Origin: Luzula sylvatica
Taxonomy: Eukaryota; Streptophyta; Magnoliopsida; Poales; Juncaceae
NCBI GenBank assembly: GCA_946800325.1
Contig: OX326958.1
Location: forward strand, 14,412,992-14,476,991
Length of the DNA stretch: 64,000 nucleotides
Reading direction: 5' to 3'
Under the pieces are notes generated by a model. That model searched no databases and was not told where the DNA came from. It saw only the letters and a program-made list of their open reading frames with translations. The position numbers and the translations under genes are program-made. Below are positions 40,320 to 54,600 of this stretch, one piece after another. Numbering within the stretch: position 1 is the first letter of the stretch; every line of letters starts with the position of its first letter.

Positions 40320-41434
40320 GTTCCAATAACGTATTTTTACATCATTTGAATCGTATCTTTTACCACATAACATTTCACCAAAATTAGCAAACACTAAGAA
40401 AGTTTGTTTTTCGATTCAAAACAATCTGTTTATGCTTTGGGGAGTTCAAATAACGTATTTTGAGATCATTTGAATCGTATCTTTTACGACATAACATTTC
40501 ACCAAAATTTACAAACACTAAGAAAGTTTTTTTTCGATTCAAAACAATCTGTTTATGCTTTGGGGAGTTCAAATAACGTATTTTGAGATCATTTGAATCG
40601 TATCTTTAACTACATAACATTTCACCAAAATTTACAAACACTAAGAAAGTATGTTTTTCGATTCAAAACAATTTGTTTATGCTTTGGGGAGTTCAAATAA
40701 CGTATTTTGAGATCATTTATATCGTATCTTTTACTACATAACATTTCACCAAAATTTACAAACACTAAGAAAGTTTGTTTTTCGATTCAAAACAATATGT
40801 TTATGCTTTGGGGAGTTCAAATAATGTATTTTGAGATCATTTGAATCGTATCATTTACCACATAACATTTCACCAAAATTTACAAACACTAAGAAAGTTT
40901 GTTTTTCGATTCAAAAAAATCTGTTTATGCTTTGGGGAGTTCAAATAACGTATTTTGAGATCATTTGAATCGTATCTTTTACCACATAACATTTCACCAA
41001 AATTTACAAACACTAAGACAGTTTGTTTTTCGATTCAAAACAATTTGTTTATGCTTTGGGGAGTTCGAATAACGTATTTTGAGATCATTTGAATCGTATC
41101 TTTTACCACATAACATTTCACCAAAATTTACAAACACTAAGAAAGTTTGTTTTTCGATTCAAAACAATTTGTTTATGCTTTGGGGAGTTTAAATAACGTA
41201 TTTTGAGATCATTTGAATCGTATCTTTTACTCCATAACATTTCACCAAAATTTACAAACACTAAGAAAGTTTGTTTTTCGATTCAAAACAATTTGTTTAT
41301 GCTTTGGGGAGTTTAAATAACGTATTTTGAGATCATTTGAATCGTATCTTTTACTCCATAACATTTCACCAAAATTTACAAACACTAAGAAAGTTTGTTT
41401 TTCGATTCAAAACAATATGTTTATGCTTTGGGGA
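40320..41434 (+). repeat. 9-monomer higher-order unit, copy 1 (1115 bp)
   Basis: The unit starts at the gttccaataacg/aattaac monomer. It continues with a 123-bp tacgacataac monomer, then the tatgtttttcg and catttatatcg monomers, a poly-A variant and two tactcc/tttaaat monomers. It is followed at exactly 1115 bp (9 x 124 minus 1) by the next copy. Copy 1 has aatgtattttg and gtatcattt near 40833-40855 and aattagcaaac near 40385 where copy 2 does not. Confidence 0.82.
40428..40550 (+). repeat. 123-bp monomer (gtttg to gttt deletion subtype)
   Basis: This copy lacks the G that splits the T-run (gttttttttcg instead of gtttgtttttcg). Equivalent 123-bp copies start at 39189, 41543, 42658, 50345 and 59396. 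Since 123 is divisible by three, the minus-strand frame stays open across two monomers here. That alone produces the 85-codon minus-strand open frames at 39145-39402, 41499-41756, 42614-42871, 50301-50558 and 59352-59609. They have no coding significance. Confidence 0.9.
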
Positions 41435-42549
41435 GTTCCAATAACGTATTTTTACATCATTTGAATCGTATCTTTTACCACATAACATTTCACCAAAATT
41501 AACAAACACTAAGAAAGTTTGTTTTTCGATTCAAAACAATCTGTTTATGCTTTGGGGAGTTCAAATAACGTATTTTGAGATCATTTGAATCGTATCTTTT
41601 ACGACATAACATTTCACCAAAATTTACAAACACTAAGAAAGTTTTTTTTCGATTCAAAACAATCTGTTTATGCTTTGGGGAGTTCAAATAACGTATTTTG
41701 AGATCATTTGAATCGTATCTTTCACTACATAACATTTCACCAAAATTTACAAACACTAAGAAAGTATGTTTTTCGATTCAAAACAATTTGTTTATGCTTT
41801 GGGGAGTTCAAATAACGTATTTTGAGATCATTTATATCGTATCTTTTACTACATAACATTTCACCAAAATTTACAAACACTAAGAAAGTTTGTTTTTCGA
41901 TTCAAAACAATATGTTTATGCTTTGGGGAGTTCAAATAACGTATTTTGAGATCATTTGAATCGTATCTTTTACCACATAACATTTCACCAAAATTTACAA
42001 ACACTAAGAAAGTTTGTTTTTCGATTCAAAAAAATCTGTTTATGCTTTGGGGAGTTCAAATAACGTATTTTGAGATCATTTGAATCGTATCTTTTACCAC
42101 ATAACATTTCACCAAAATTTACAAACACTAAGACAGTTTGTTTTTCGATTCAAAACAATTTGTTTATGCTTTGGGGAGTTCGAATAACGTATTTTGAGAT
42201 CATTTGAATCGTATCTTTTACCACATAACATTTCACCAAAATTTACAAACACTAAGAAAGTTTGTTTTTCGATTCAAAACAATTTGTTTATGCTTTGGGG
42301 AGTTTAAATAACGTATTTTGAGATCATTTGAATCGTATCTTTTACTCCATAACATTTCACCAAAATTTACAAACACTAAGAAAGTTTGTTTTTCGATTCA
42401 AAACAATTTGTTTATGCTTTGGGGAGTTTAAATAACGTATTTTGAGATCATTTGAATCGTATCTTTTACTCCATAACATTTCACCAAAATTTACAAACAC
42501 TAAGAAAGTTTGTTTTTCGATTCAAAACAATATGTTTATGCTTTGGGGA
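41435..42549 (+). repeat. 9-monomer higher-order unit, copy 2 (1115 bp)
   Basis: Second copy, followed by a third partial copy (42550 to about 43000) before the series breaks at an aagtatgtttttcg/caatatg monomer. The 39.08-40.32 kb stretch is a related 10-monomer version (1239 bp), consistent with a single-monomer insertion or loss. Confidence 0.82.
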
Positions 42550-43999
42550 GTTCCAATAACGTATTTTTACATCATTTGAATCGTATCTTTTACCACATAA
42601 CATTTCACCAAAATTAACAAACACTAAGAAAGTTTGTTTTTCGATTCAAAACAATCTGTTTATGCTTTGGGGAGTTCAAATAACGTATTTTGAGATCATT
42701 TGAATCGTATCTTTTACGACATAACATTTCACCAAAATTTACAAACACTAAGAAAGTTTTTTTTCGATTCAAAACAATCTGTTTATGCTTTGGGGAGTTC
42801 AAATAACGTATTTTGAGATCATTTGAATCGTATCTTTCACTACATAACATTTCACCAAAATTTACAAACACTAAGAAAGTATGTTTTTCGATTCAAAACA
42901 ATTTGTTTATGCTTTGGGGAGTTCAAATAACGTATTTTGAGATCATTTATATCGTATCTTTTACTACATAACATTTCACCAAAATTTACAAACACTAAGA
43001 AAGTATGTTTTTCGATTCAAAACAATATGTTTATGCTTTGGGGAGTTCAAATAACGTATTTTGAGATCATTTATATCGTATCTTTTACTACATAACATTT
43101 CACCAAAATTTACAAACACTAAGAAAGTTTGTTTTTCGATTCAAAGCAATCTGTTTATGCTATGGGGAGTTCAAATAACGTATTTTTAGATCATTTATAT
43201 CGTATCTTTTACTGCATAACATTTCACCAAAATTTACAAACACTAAGAAAGTTTGTTTTTCGATTCAAAACAATATGTTTATGCTTTGGGGAGTTCAAAT
43301 AACGTATTTTGAGATCATTTGAATCGAATCATTTACCACATAACATTTCACCAAAATTTACAAACACTAAGAAAGTTTGTTTTTCGATTCAAAAAAATCT
43401 GTTTATGCTATGGGGAGTTCAAATAACGTATTTTGAGATCATTTGAATCGTATCTTTTACCACATAACATTTCACCACAATTTACAAACACTGAGACAGT
43501 TTGTTTTTCGATTCAAAACAATTTGTTTATGCTTTGGGTAGTTCAAATAACGTATTTTTAGATCATTTGAATCGTATCTTTTACCACATAACATTTCACC
43601 AAAATTTACAAATACTAAGAAAGTTTGTTTTTCGATTCAAAACAATTTGTTTATGCTTTGGGGCGTTCAAATAACATATTTTGAGATCATTTGAATCGTA
43701 TCTTTTACTACATAACATTTCACCAAAATTTACAAACACTAAGAAAGTTTGTTTTTCGATTCAAAACAATCTGTTTATGCTTTGGGGAGTTCAAATAATG
43801 TATTTTGAGATCATTTGAATCGTATCTTTTACCACATAACATTTCACCAAAATTTACAAACACTAAGAAAGTTTATTTTTCGATTCAAAACAATCTGTTT
43901 ATGCTTTGGGGAGTACAAATAACGTATTTTGAGATCATTTGAATCGTATCTTTTACTACATAACATTTCACCAAAATTTACAAACACTAAGAAAGTTTG

Positions 44000-46900
44000 T
44001 TTTTCGTTTCAAAACAATCTGTTTATGCTTTGGGGAGTTCAAATAACGTATTTTGAGATCATTTGAATCGTATCTTTTACGACATAACATTTCACCAAAA
44101 TTTACAAACACTAAGAAAGTTTGTTTTTCGATTCAAAACATTCTGTTTATGCTTTGGGGAGTTCAAATAACGTATTTTGAGATCATTTGAATCGTATCCT
44201 TTACTACATAACATTTCACCAAAATTTACAAACACTAAGAAAGTATGTTTTTCGATTCAAAACAATTTGTTTATGCTTTGGGGAGTTCAAATAACGTATT
44301 TTGAGATCATTTATATCGTATCTTTTACTGCATAACATTTCACCAAAATTTACAAACACTAAGAAAGTTTGTTTTTCGATTCAAAACAATATGTTTATGC
44401 TTTGGGGAGTTCAAATAATGTTTTTTGAGATCATTTGAATCGTATCTTTTACCACATAACATTTCACCAAAATTTACAAACACTAAGAAAGTTTGTTTTT
44501 CGATTCAAAGCAATCTGTTTATGCTATGGGGAGTTCAAATAACGTATTTTGAGATCATTTGAATCGTATCTTTTACCACATAACATTTCACCACAATTTA
44601 CAAACACTGAGACAGTTTGTTTTTCGATTCAAAACAATTTGTTTATGCTTTGGGTAGTTCAAATAACGTATTTTTAGATCATTTGAATCGTATCTTTTAC
44701 CACATAACATTTCACCAAAATTTACAAATACTAAGAAAGTTTGTTTTTCGATTCAAAACAATTTGTTTATGCTTTGGGGCGTTCAAATAACATATTTTGA
44801 GATCATTTGAATCGTATCTTTTACTACATAACATTTCACCAAAATTTACAAACACTAAGAAAGTTTGTTTTTCGATTCAAAACAATCTGTTTATGCTTTG
44901 GGGAGTTCAAATAATGTATTTTGAGATCATTTGAATCGTATCTTTTACCACATAACATTTCACCAAAATTTACAAACACTAAGAAAGTTTATTTTTCGAT
45001 TCAAAACAATCTGTTTATGCTTTGGGGAGTACAAATAACGTATTTTGAGATCATTTGAATCGTATCTTTTACTACATAACATTTCACCAAAATTTACAAA
45101 CACTAAGAAAGTTTGTTTTTCGATTCAAAACAATCTGTTTCTGCTTTGGGGAGTTCAAATAATGTATTTTGAGATCATTTGAATCGTATCTTTTACCACA
45201 TAACATTTCACCAAAATTTACAAACACTAAGAAAGTTTGCTTTTCGATTCAAAACATTCTGTTTATGCTTTGGGGAGTTCAAATAACGTATTTTGAGATC
45301 ATTTGAATCGTATCTTTTACCACATAACATTTCACCAAAATTTACAAACACTAAGAAAGTTTGATTTTCGATTCAAAACAATTTCTTTATGCTTTGGGGA
45401 GTTCAAATAACGTATTTTGAGATCATTTGAATCGTATCTTTCACTACATAACATTTCACCAAAATTTACAAACACTAAGAAAGTTTGTTTTTCGATTCAA
45501 AACAATTTGTTTATGCTTTGGGGAGTTCAAATAACATATTTTTACATCATTCGAATCGTATCATTTACCACATAACATTTCACCAAAATTTATAAACACT
45601 AAGAAAGTTTGTTTTTCGATTCAAAACAATCTGTTTATGCTTTGGGGAGTTGAAATAACGTATTTTGAGATCATTTGAATCGTATCTTTTACTACATAAC
45701 ATTTCACCAAAATTTACAAACACTAAGAAAGTTTGTTTTTCGATTCAAAACAATCTGTTTATGCTTTGGGGAGTTCAAATAACGTATTTTCAGATCATTT
45801 GAATCGTATCTTTTACCACATAACATTTCACCGAAATATACAAACACTAAGAAAGTTTGTTTTTCGATTCAAAACAATCTGTTTATGCATTGGGGAGTTC
45901 AAATAACGTATTTTGAGATCATTTGAATCGTATCTTTTACTACATAACATTTCACCAAAATTTACAAACACTAAGAAAGTTTGTTTTTCGATTCAAAACA
46001 ATTTGTTTATGCTTTGGGGAGTTCAAATAACGTATTTTGAGATCATTTGAATCGTATCTTTTACTACATAACATTTCACCAAAATTTACAAACACTAAGA
46101 AAGTTTGTTTTTCGATTCAAAACAATATGTTTATGCTTTGGGGAGTTCAAATAATGTATTTTGAGATCATTTGAATCGTATCTTTTACCACATAACATTT
46201 CACCAAAATTTACAAACACTAAGAAAGTTTGTTTTTCGATTCAAAGCAATCTGTTTATGCTATGGGGAGTTCAAATAACGTATTTTGAGATCATTTGAAT
46301 CGTATCTTTTACCACATAACATTTCACCACAATTTACAAACACTGAGACAGTTTGTTTTTCGATTCAAAACAATTTGTTTATGCTTTGGGTAGTTCAAAT
46401 AACGTATTTTTAGATCATTTGAATCGTATCTTTTACCACATAACATTTCACCAAAATTTACAAATACTAAGAAAGTTTGTTTTTCGATTCAAAACAATTT
46501 GTTTATGCTTTGGGGCGTTCAAATAACGTATTTTGAGATCATTTGAATCGTATCTTTTACTACATAACATTTCACCAAAATTTACAAACACTAAGAAAGT
46601 TTGTTTTTCGATTCAAAACAATCTGTTTATGCTTTGGGGAGTTCAAATAATGTATTTTGAGATCATTTGAATCGTATCTTTTACCACATAACATTTCACC
46701 AAAATTTACAAACACTAAGAAAGTTTATTTTTCGATTCAAAACAATCTGTTTATGCTTTGGGGAGTACAAATAACGTATTTTGAGATCATTTGAATCGTA
46801 TCTTTTACTACATAACATTTCACCAAAATTTACAAACACTAAGAAAGTTTGTTTTTCGATTCAAAACAATCTGTTTCTGCTTTGGGGAGTTCAAATAATG

Positions 46901-49500
46901 TATTTTGAGATCATTTGAATCGTATCTTTTACCACATAACATTTCACCAAAATTTACAAACACTAAGAAAGTTTATTTTTCGATTCAAAACAATCTGTTT
47001 ATGCTTTGGGGAGTACAAATAACGTATTTTGAGATCATTTGAATCGTATCTTTTACTACATAACATTTCACCAAAATTTACAAACACTAAGAAAGTTTGT
47101 TTTTCGATACAAAACAATCTGTTTATGCTTTGGGGAGTTCAAATAACGTATTTTGAGATCATTTGAATCGTATCTTTTACCACATAACATTTCACCAAAA
47201 TTTACAAACACTAAGAAAGTTTGTTTTTCGATTCAAAAAAATCTGTTTATGCTTTGGGGAGTTCAAATAACGTATTTTGAGATCATTTGAATCGTATCTT
47301 TTACCATATAACATTTCACCAAAATTTACAAACACTAAGAAAGTTTGTTTTTCGATTCAAAACAATTTGTTTATGCTTTGGGGAGTTTAAATAACGTATT
47401 TTGAGATCATTTGAATCGTATCTTTTACTCCATAACATTTCACCAAAATTTACAAACACTAAGAAAGTTTGTTTTTCGATTCAAAACAATTTGTTTATGC
47501 TTTGGGGAGTTTAAATAACGTATTTTGAGATCATTTGAATCGTATCTTTTACTCCATAACATTTCACCAAAATTTACAAACACTAAGAAAGTTTGTTTTT
47601 CGATTCAAAACAATTTGTTTATGCTTTGGGGAGTTTAAATAACGTATTTTGAGATCATTTGAATCGTATCTTTTTCTACATAACATTTCACCAAAATTTA
47701 CAAACACTAAGAAAGTTTGTTTTTCGATTCAAAACGATCTGTTTATGATTTGGGGAGTTCAAATAATGTATTTTGAGATCATTTGAATCGTATCATTTAC
47801 CACATAACATTTCACCAAAATTTACAAACACTAAGAAAGTTTGTTTTTCGATTCAAAAAAATATGTTTATGCTTTGGGGAGTTCGAATAACGTATTTTGA
47901 GATCATTTGAATCGTATCTTTTACCACATAACATTTCACCAAAATTTACAAACACTAAGACAGTTTGTTTTTCGATTCAAAACAATTTGTTTATGCTTTG
48001 GGGAGTTCGAATAACGTATTTTGAGATCATTTGAATCGTATCTTTTACCACATAACATTTCACCAAAATTTACAAACACTAAGAAAGTTTGTTTTTCGAT
48101 TCAAAACAATTTGTTTATGCTTTGGGGAGTTTAAATAACGTATTTTGAGATCATTTGAATCGTATATTTTACTCCATAACATTTCACCAAAATTTACAAA
48201 CACTAAGAAAGTTTGTTTTTCGATTCAAAACAATTTGTTTATGCTTTGGGGAGTTTAAATAACGTATTTTGAGATCATTTGAATCGTATCTTTTACTCCA
48301 TAACATTTCACCAAAATTTACAAACACTAAGAAAGTTTGTTTTTCGATTCAAAACAATATGTTTATGCTTTGGGGAGTTCCAATAACGTATTTTTACATC
48401 ATTTGAATCGTATCTTTTACCAAATAACATTTCACCAAAATTAACAAACACTAAGAAAGTTTGTTTTTCGATTCAAAACAATCTGTTTATGCTTTGGGGA
48501 GTTCAAATAACGTATTTTGAGATCATTTGAATCGTATCTTTTACGACATAACATTTCACCAAAATTTACAAACACTAAGAAAGTTTGTTTTTCGATTCAA
48601 AACAATCTGTTTATGCTTTGGGGAGTTCAAATAACGTATTTTGAGATCATTTGAATCGTATCTTTTACTACATAACATTTCACCAAAATTTACAAACACT
48701 AAGAAAGTATGTTTTTCGATTCAAAACAATTTGTTTATGCTTTGGGGAGTTCAAATAACGTATTTTGAGATCATTTATATCGTATCTTTTACTACATAAC
48801 ATTTCACCAAAATTTACAAACACTAAGAAAGTTTGTTTTTCGATTCAAAACAATATGTTTATGCTTTGGGGAGTTCAAATAATGTATTTTGAGATCATTT
48901 GAATCGTATCTTTTACCACATAACATTTCACCAAAATTTACAAACACTAAGAAAGTTTGTTTTTCGATTCAAAGCAATCTGTTTATGCTATGGGGAGTTC
49001 AAATAACGTATTTTGAGATCATTTGAATCGTATCTTTTACCACATAACATTTCACCACAATTTACAAACACTGAGACAGTTTGTTTTTCGATTCAAAACA
49101 ATTTGTTTATGCTTTGGGTAGTTCAAATAACGTATTTTTAGATCATTTGAATCGTATCTTTTACCACATAACATTTCACCAAAATTTACAAATACTAAGA
49201 AAGTTTGTTTTTCGATTCAAAACAATTTGTTTATGCTTTGGGGCGTTCAAATAACGTATTTTGAGATCATTTGAATCGTATCTTTTACTACATAACATTT
49301 CACCAAAATTTACAAACACTAAGAAAGTTTGTTTTTCGATTCAAAACAATCTGTTTATGCTTTGGGGAGTTCAAATAATGTATTTTGAGATCATTTGAAT
49401 CGTATCTTTTACCACATAACATTTCACCAAAATTTACAAACCCTAAGAAAGTTTATTTTTCGATTCAAAACAATCTGTTTATTCTTTGGGGAGTACAAAT
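44000..49500 (+). repeat. Large segmental duplicate F, left copy (partner about 51690-57310)
   Basis: About 5.5 kb recurs to the right in colinear order. The lag is 7687 bp to about 46.0 kb (aataatgttttttgag 44414 and 52101; ttctttatg 45374 and 53061; ccgaaatata 45831 and 53518). It is 7563 bp to about 47.5 kb (accatataac 47303 and 54866), and 7811 bp afterwards (tttttctac 47671 and 55482; gttccaat 48377 and 56188; attctttgg 49481 and 57292). The steps are exactly minus 1 and plus 2 monomers, so whole-monomer gains and losses occurred within the duplicated segment. Confidence 0.85.
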
Positions 49501-51689
49501 AACGTATTTTGAGATCATTTGAATCGTATCTTTTTCTACATAACATTTCACCAAAATTTACAAACACTAAGAAAGTTTGTTTTTCGATTCAAAACGATCT
49601 GTTTATGATTTGGGGAGTTCAAATAATGTATTTTGAGATCATTTGAATCGTATCATTTACCACATAACATTTCACCAAAATTTACAAACACTAAGAAAGT
49701 TTGTTTTTCGATTCAAAAAAATCTGTTTATGCTTTGGGGAGTTCGAATAACGTATTTTGAGATCATTTGAATCGTATCTTTTACCACATAACATTTCACC
49801 AAAATTTACAAACACTAAGACAGTTTGTTTTTCGATTCAAAACAATTTGTTTATGCTTTGGGGAGTTCGAATAACGTATTTTGAGATCATTTGAATCGTA
49901 TCTTTTACCACATAACATTTCACCAAAATTTACAAACACTAAGAAAGTTTGTTTTTCGATTCAAAACAATTTGTTTATGCTTTGGGGAGTTTAAATAACG
50001 TATTTTGAGATCATTTGAATCGTATCTTTTACTCCATAACATTTCACCAAAATTTACAAACACTAAGAAAGTTTGTTTTTCGATTCAAAACAATTTGTTT
50101 ATGCTTTGGGGAGTTTAAATAACGTATTTTGAGATCATTTGAATCGTATCTTTTACTCCATAACATTTCACCAAAATTTACAAACACTAAGAAAGTTTGT
50201 TTTTCGATTCAAAACAATATGTTTATGCTTTGGGGAGTTCCAATAACGTATTTTTACATCATTTGAATCGTATCTTTTACCACATAACATTTCACCAAAA
50301 TTAACAAACACTAAGAAAGTTTGTTTTTCGATTCAAAACAATCTGTTTATGCTTTGGGGAGTTCAAATAACATATTTTGAGATCATTTGAATCGTATCTT
50401 TTACGACATAACATTTCACCAAAATTTACAAACACTAAGAAAGTTTTTTTTCGATTCAAAACAATCTGTTTATGCTTTGGGGAGTTCAAATAACGTATTT
50501 TGAGATCATTTGAATCGTATCTTTCACTACATAACATTTCACCAAAATTTACAAACACTAAGAAAGTATGTTTTTCGATTCAAAACAATTTGTTTATGCT
50601 TTGGGGAGTTCAAATAACGTATTTTGAGATCATTTATATCGTATCTTTTACTACATAACATTTCACCAAAATTTACAAACACTAAGAAAGTTTGTTTTTC
50701 GATTCAAAGCAATCTGTTTATGCTATGGGGAGTTCAAATAACGTATTTTGAGATCATTTGAATCGTATCTTTTACCACATAACATTTCACCACAATTTAC
50801 AAACACTAAGAAAGTTTGTTTTTCGATTCAAAGCAATCTGTTTATGCTATGGGGAGTTCAAATAACGTATTTTTAGATCATTTGAATCGTACCTTTTACC
50901 ACATAACATTTCACCAAAATTTACAAACACTAAGAAAGTTTGTTTTTCGATTCAAAACAATTTGTTTATGCTTTGGGGAGTTTAAATAACGTATTTTGAG
51001 ATCATTTGAATCGTATCATTTACCACATAACATTTCACCAAAATTTACAAACACTAAGAAAGTTTGTTTTTCGATTCAAAAAAATCTGTTTATGTTTTGG
51101 GGAGTTCGAATAACGTATTTTGAGATCATTTGAATCGTATCTTTTACCACATAACATTTCACCAAAATTTACAAACACTAAGACAGTTTGTTTTTCGATT
51201 CAAAACAATTTGTTTATGCTTTGGGGAGTTCGAATAACGTATTTTGAGATCATTTGAATCGTATCTTTTACCACATAACATTTCACCAAAATTTACAAAC
51301 ACTAAGAAATTTTGTTTTTCGATTCAAAACAATTTGTTTATGCTTTGGGGAGGTTAAATAACGTATTTTGAGATCATTTGAATCGTATCTTTTACTCCAT
51401 AACATTTCACCAAAATTTACAAACACTAAGAAAGTTTGTTTTTCGATTCAAAACAATTTGTTTATGCTTTGGGGAGTTTAAATAACGTATTTTGAGATCA
51501 TTTGAATCGTAACTTTTACTCCATAACATTTCACCAAAATTTACAAACACTAAGAAAGTTTGTTTTTCGATTCAAAACAATATGTTTATGCTTTGGGGAG
51601 TTCCAATAACGTATTTTTACATCATTTGAATCGTATCTTTTACCACATAACATTTCACCAAAATTAACAAACACTAAGAAAGTTTGTTT

Positions 51690-54600
51690 TTCGATTCAAA
51701 ACAATCTGTTTATGCTTTGGGGAGTTCAAATAACGTATTTTGAGATCATTTGAATCGTATCTTTTACGACATAACATTTCACCAAAATTTACAAACACTA
51801 AGAAAGTTTGTTTTTCGATTCAAAACAATCTGTTTATGCTTTGGGGAGTTCAAATAACGTATTTTGAGATCATTTGAATCGTATCCTTTACTACATAACA
51901 TTTCACCAAAATTTACAAACACTAAGAAAGTATGTTTTTCGATTCAAAACAATTTGTTTATGCTTTGGGGAGTTCAAATAACGTATTTTGAGATCATTTA
52001 TATCGTATCTTTTACTGCATAACATTTCACCAAAATTTACAAACACTAAGAAAGTTTGTTTTTCGATTCAAAACAATATGTTTATGCTTTGGGGAGTTCA
52101 AATAATGTTTTTTGAGATCATTTGAATCGTATCTTTTACCACATAACATTTCACCAAAATTTACAAACACTAAGAAAATTTGTTTTTCGATTCAAAGCAA
52201 TCTGTTTATGCTATGGGGAGTTCAAATAACGTATTTTGAGATCATTTGAATCGTATCTTTTACCACATAACATTTCACCACAATTTACAAACACTGAGAC
52301 AGTTTGTTTTTCGATTCAAAACAATTTGTTTATGCTTTGGGTAGTTCAAATAACGTATTTTTAGATCATTTGAATCGTATCTTTTACCACATAACATTTC
52401 ACCAAAATTTACAAATACTAAGAAAGTTTGTTTTTCGATTCAAAACAATTTGTTTATGCTTTGGGGCGTTCAAATAACGTATTTTGAGATCATTTGAATC
52501 GTATCTTTTACTACATAACATTTCACCAAAATTTACAAACACTAAGAAAGTTTGTTTTTCGATTCAAAATAATCTGTTTATGCTTTGGGGAGTTCAAATA
52601 ATGTATTTTGAGATCATTTGAATCGTATCTTTTACCACATAACATTTCACCAAAATTTACAAACACTAAGAAAGTTTATTTTTCGATTCAAAACAATCTG
52701 TTTATGCTTTGGGGAGTACAAATAACGTATTTTGAGATCATTTGAATCGTATCTTTTACTACATAACATTTCACCAAAATTTACAAACACTAAGAAAGTT
52801 TGTTTTTCGATTCAAAACAATCTGTTTCTGCTTTGGGGAGTTCAAATAATGTATTTTGAGATCATTTGAATCGTATCTTTTACCACATAACATTTCACCA
52901 AAATTTACAAACACTAAGAAAGTTTGTTTTTCGATTCAAAACATTCTGTTTATGCTTTGGGGAGTTCAAATAACGTATTTTGAGATCATTTGAATCGTAT
53001 CTTTTACCACATAACATTTCACCAAAATTTACAAACACTAAGAAAGTTTGATTTTCGATTCAAAACAATTTCTTTATGCTTTGGGGAGTTCAAATAACGT
53101 ATTTTGAGATCATTTGAATCGTATCTTTCACTACATAACATTTCACCAAAATTTACAAACACTAAGAAAGTTTGTTTTTCGATTCAAAACAATTTGTTTA
53201 TGCTTTGGGGAGTTCAAATAACATATTTTTACATCATTCGAATCGTATCATTTACCACATAACATTTCACCAAAATTTATAAACACTAAGAAAGTTTGTT
53301 TTTCGATTCAAAACAATCTGTTTATGCTCTGGGGAGTTGAAATAACGTATTTTGAGATCATTTGAATCGTATCTTTTACTACATAACATTTCACCAAAAT
53401 TTACAAACACTAAGAAAGTTTGTTTTTCGATTCAAAACAATCTGTTTATGCTTTGGGGAGTTCAAATAACGTATTTTCAGATCATTTGAATCGTATCTTT
53501 TACCACATAACATTTCACCGAAATATACAAACACTAAGAAAGTTTGTTTTTCGATTCAAAACAATCTGTTTATGCATTGGGGAGTTCAAATAACGTATTT
53601 TGAGATCATTTGAATCGTATCTTTTACTACATAACATTTCACCGAAATTTACAAACACTAAGAAAGTTTGTTTTTCGATTCAAAACAATATGTTTATGCT
53701 TTGGGGAGTTCAAATAATGTATTTTGAGATCATTTGAATCGTATCTTTTACCACATAACATTTCACCAAAATTTACAAACACTAAGAAAGTTTGTTTTTC
53801 GATTCAAAGCAATCTGTTTATGCTATGGGGAGTTCAAATAACGTATTTTGAGATCATTTGAATCGTATCTTTTACCACATAACATTTCACCACAATTTAC
53901 AAACACTGAGACAGTTTGTTTTTCGATTCAAAACAATTTGTTTATGCTTTGGGTAGTTCAAATAACGTATTTTTAGATCATTTGAATCGTATCTTTTACC
54001 ACATAACATTTCACCAAAATTTACAAATACTAAGAAAGTTTGTTTTTCGATTCAAAACAATTTGTTTATGCTTTGGGGCGTTCAAATAACGTATTTTGAG
54101 ATCATTTGAATCGTATCTTTTACTACATAACATTTCACCAAAATTTACAAACACTAAGAAAGTTTGTTTTTCGATTCAAAACAATCTGTTTATGCTTTGG
54201 GGAGTTCAAATAATGTATTTTGAGATCATTTGAATCGTATCTTGTACCACATAACATTTCACCAAAATTTACAAACACTAAGAAAGTTTATTTTTCGATT
54301 CAAAACAATCTGTTTATGCTTTGGGGAGTACAAATAACGTATTTTGAGATCATTTGAATCGTATCTTTTACTACATAACATTTCACCAAAATTTACAAAC
54401 ACTAAGAAAGTTTGTTTTTCGATTCAAAACAATCTGTTTCTGCTTTGGGGAGTTCAAATAATGTATTTTGAGATCATTTGAATCGTATCTTTTACCACAT
54501 AACATTTCACCAAAATTTACAAACACTAAGAAAGTTTATTTTTCGATTCAAAACAATCTGTTTATGCTTTGGGGAGTACAAATAACGTATTTTGAGATCA

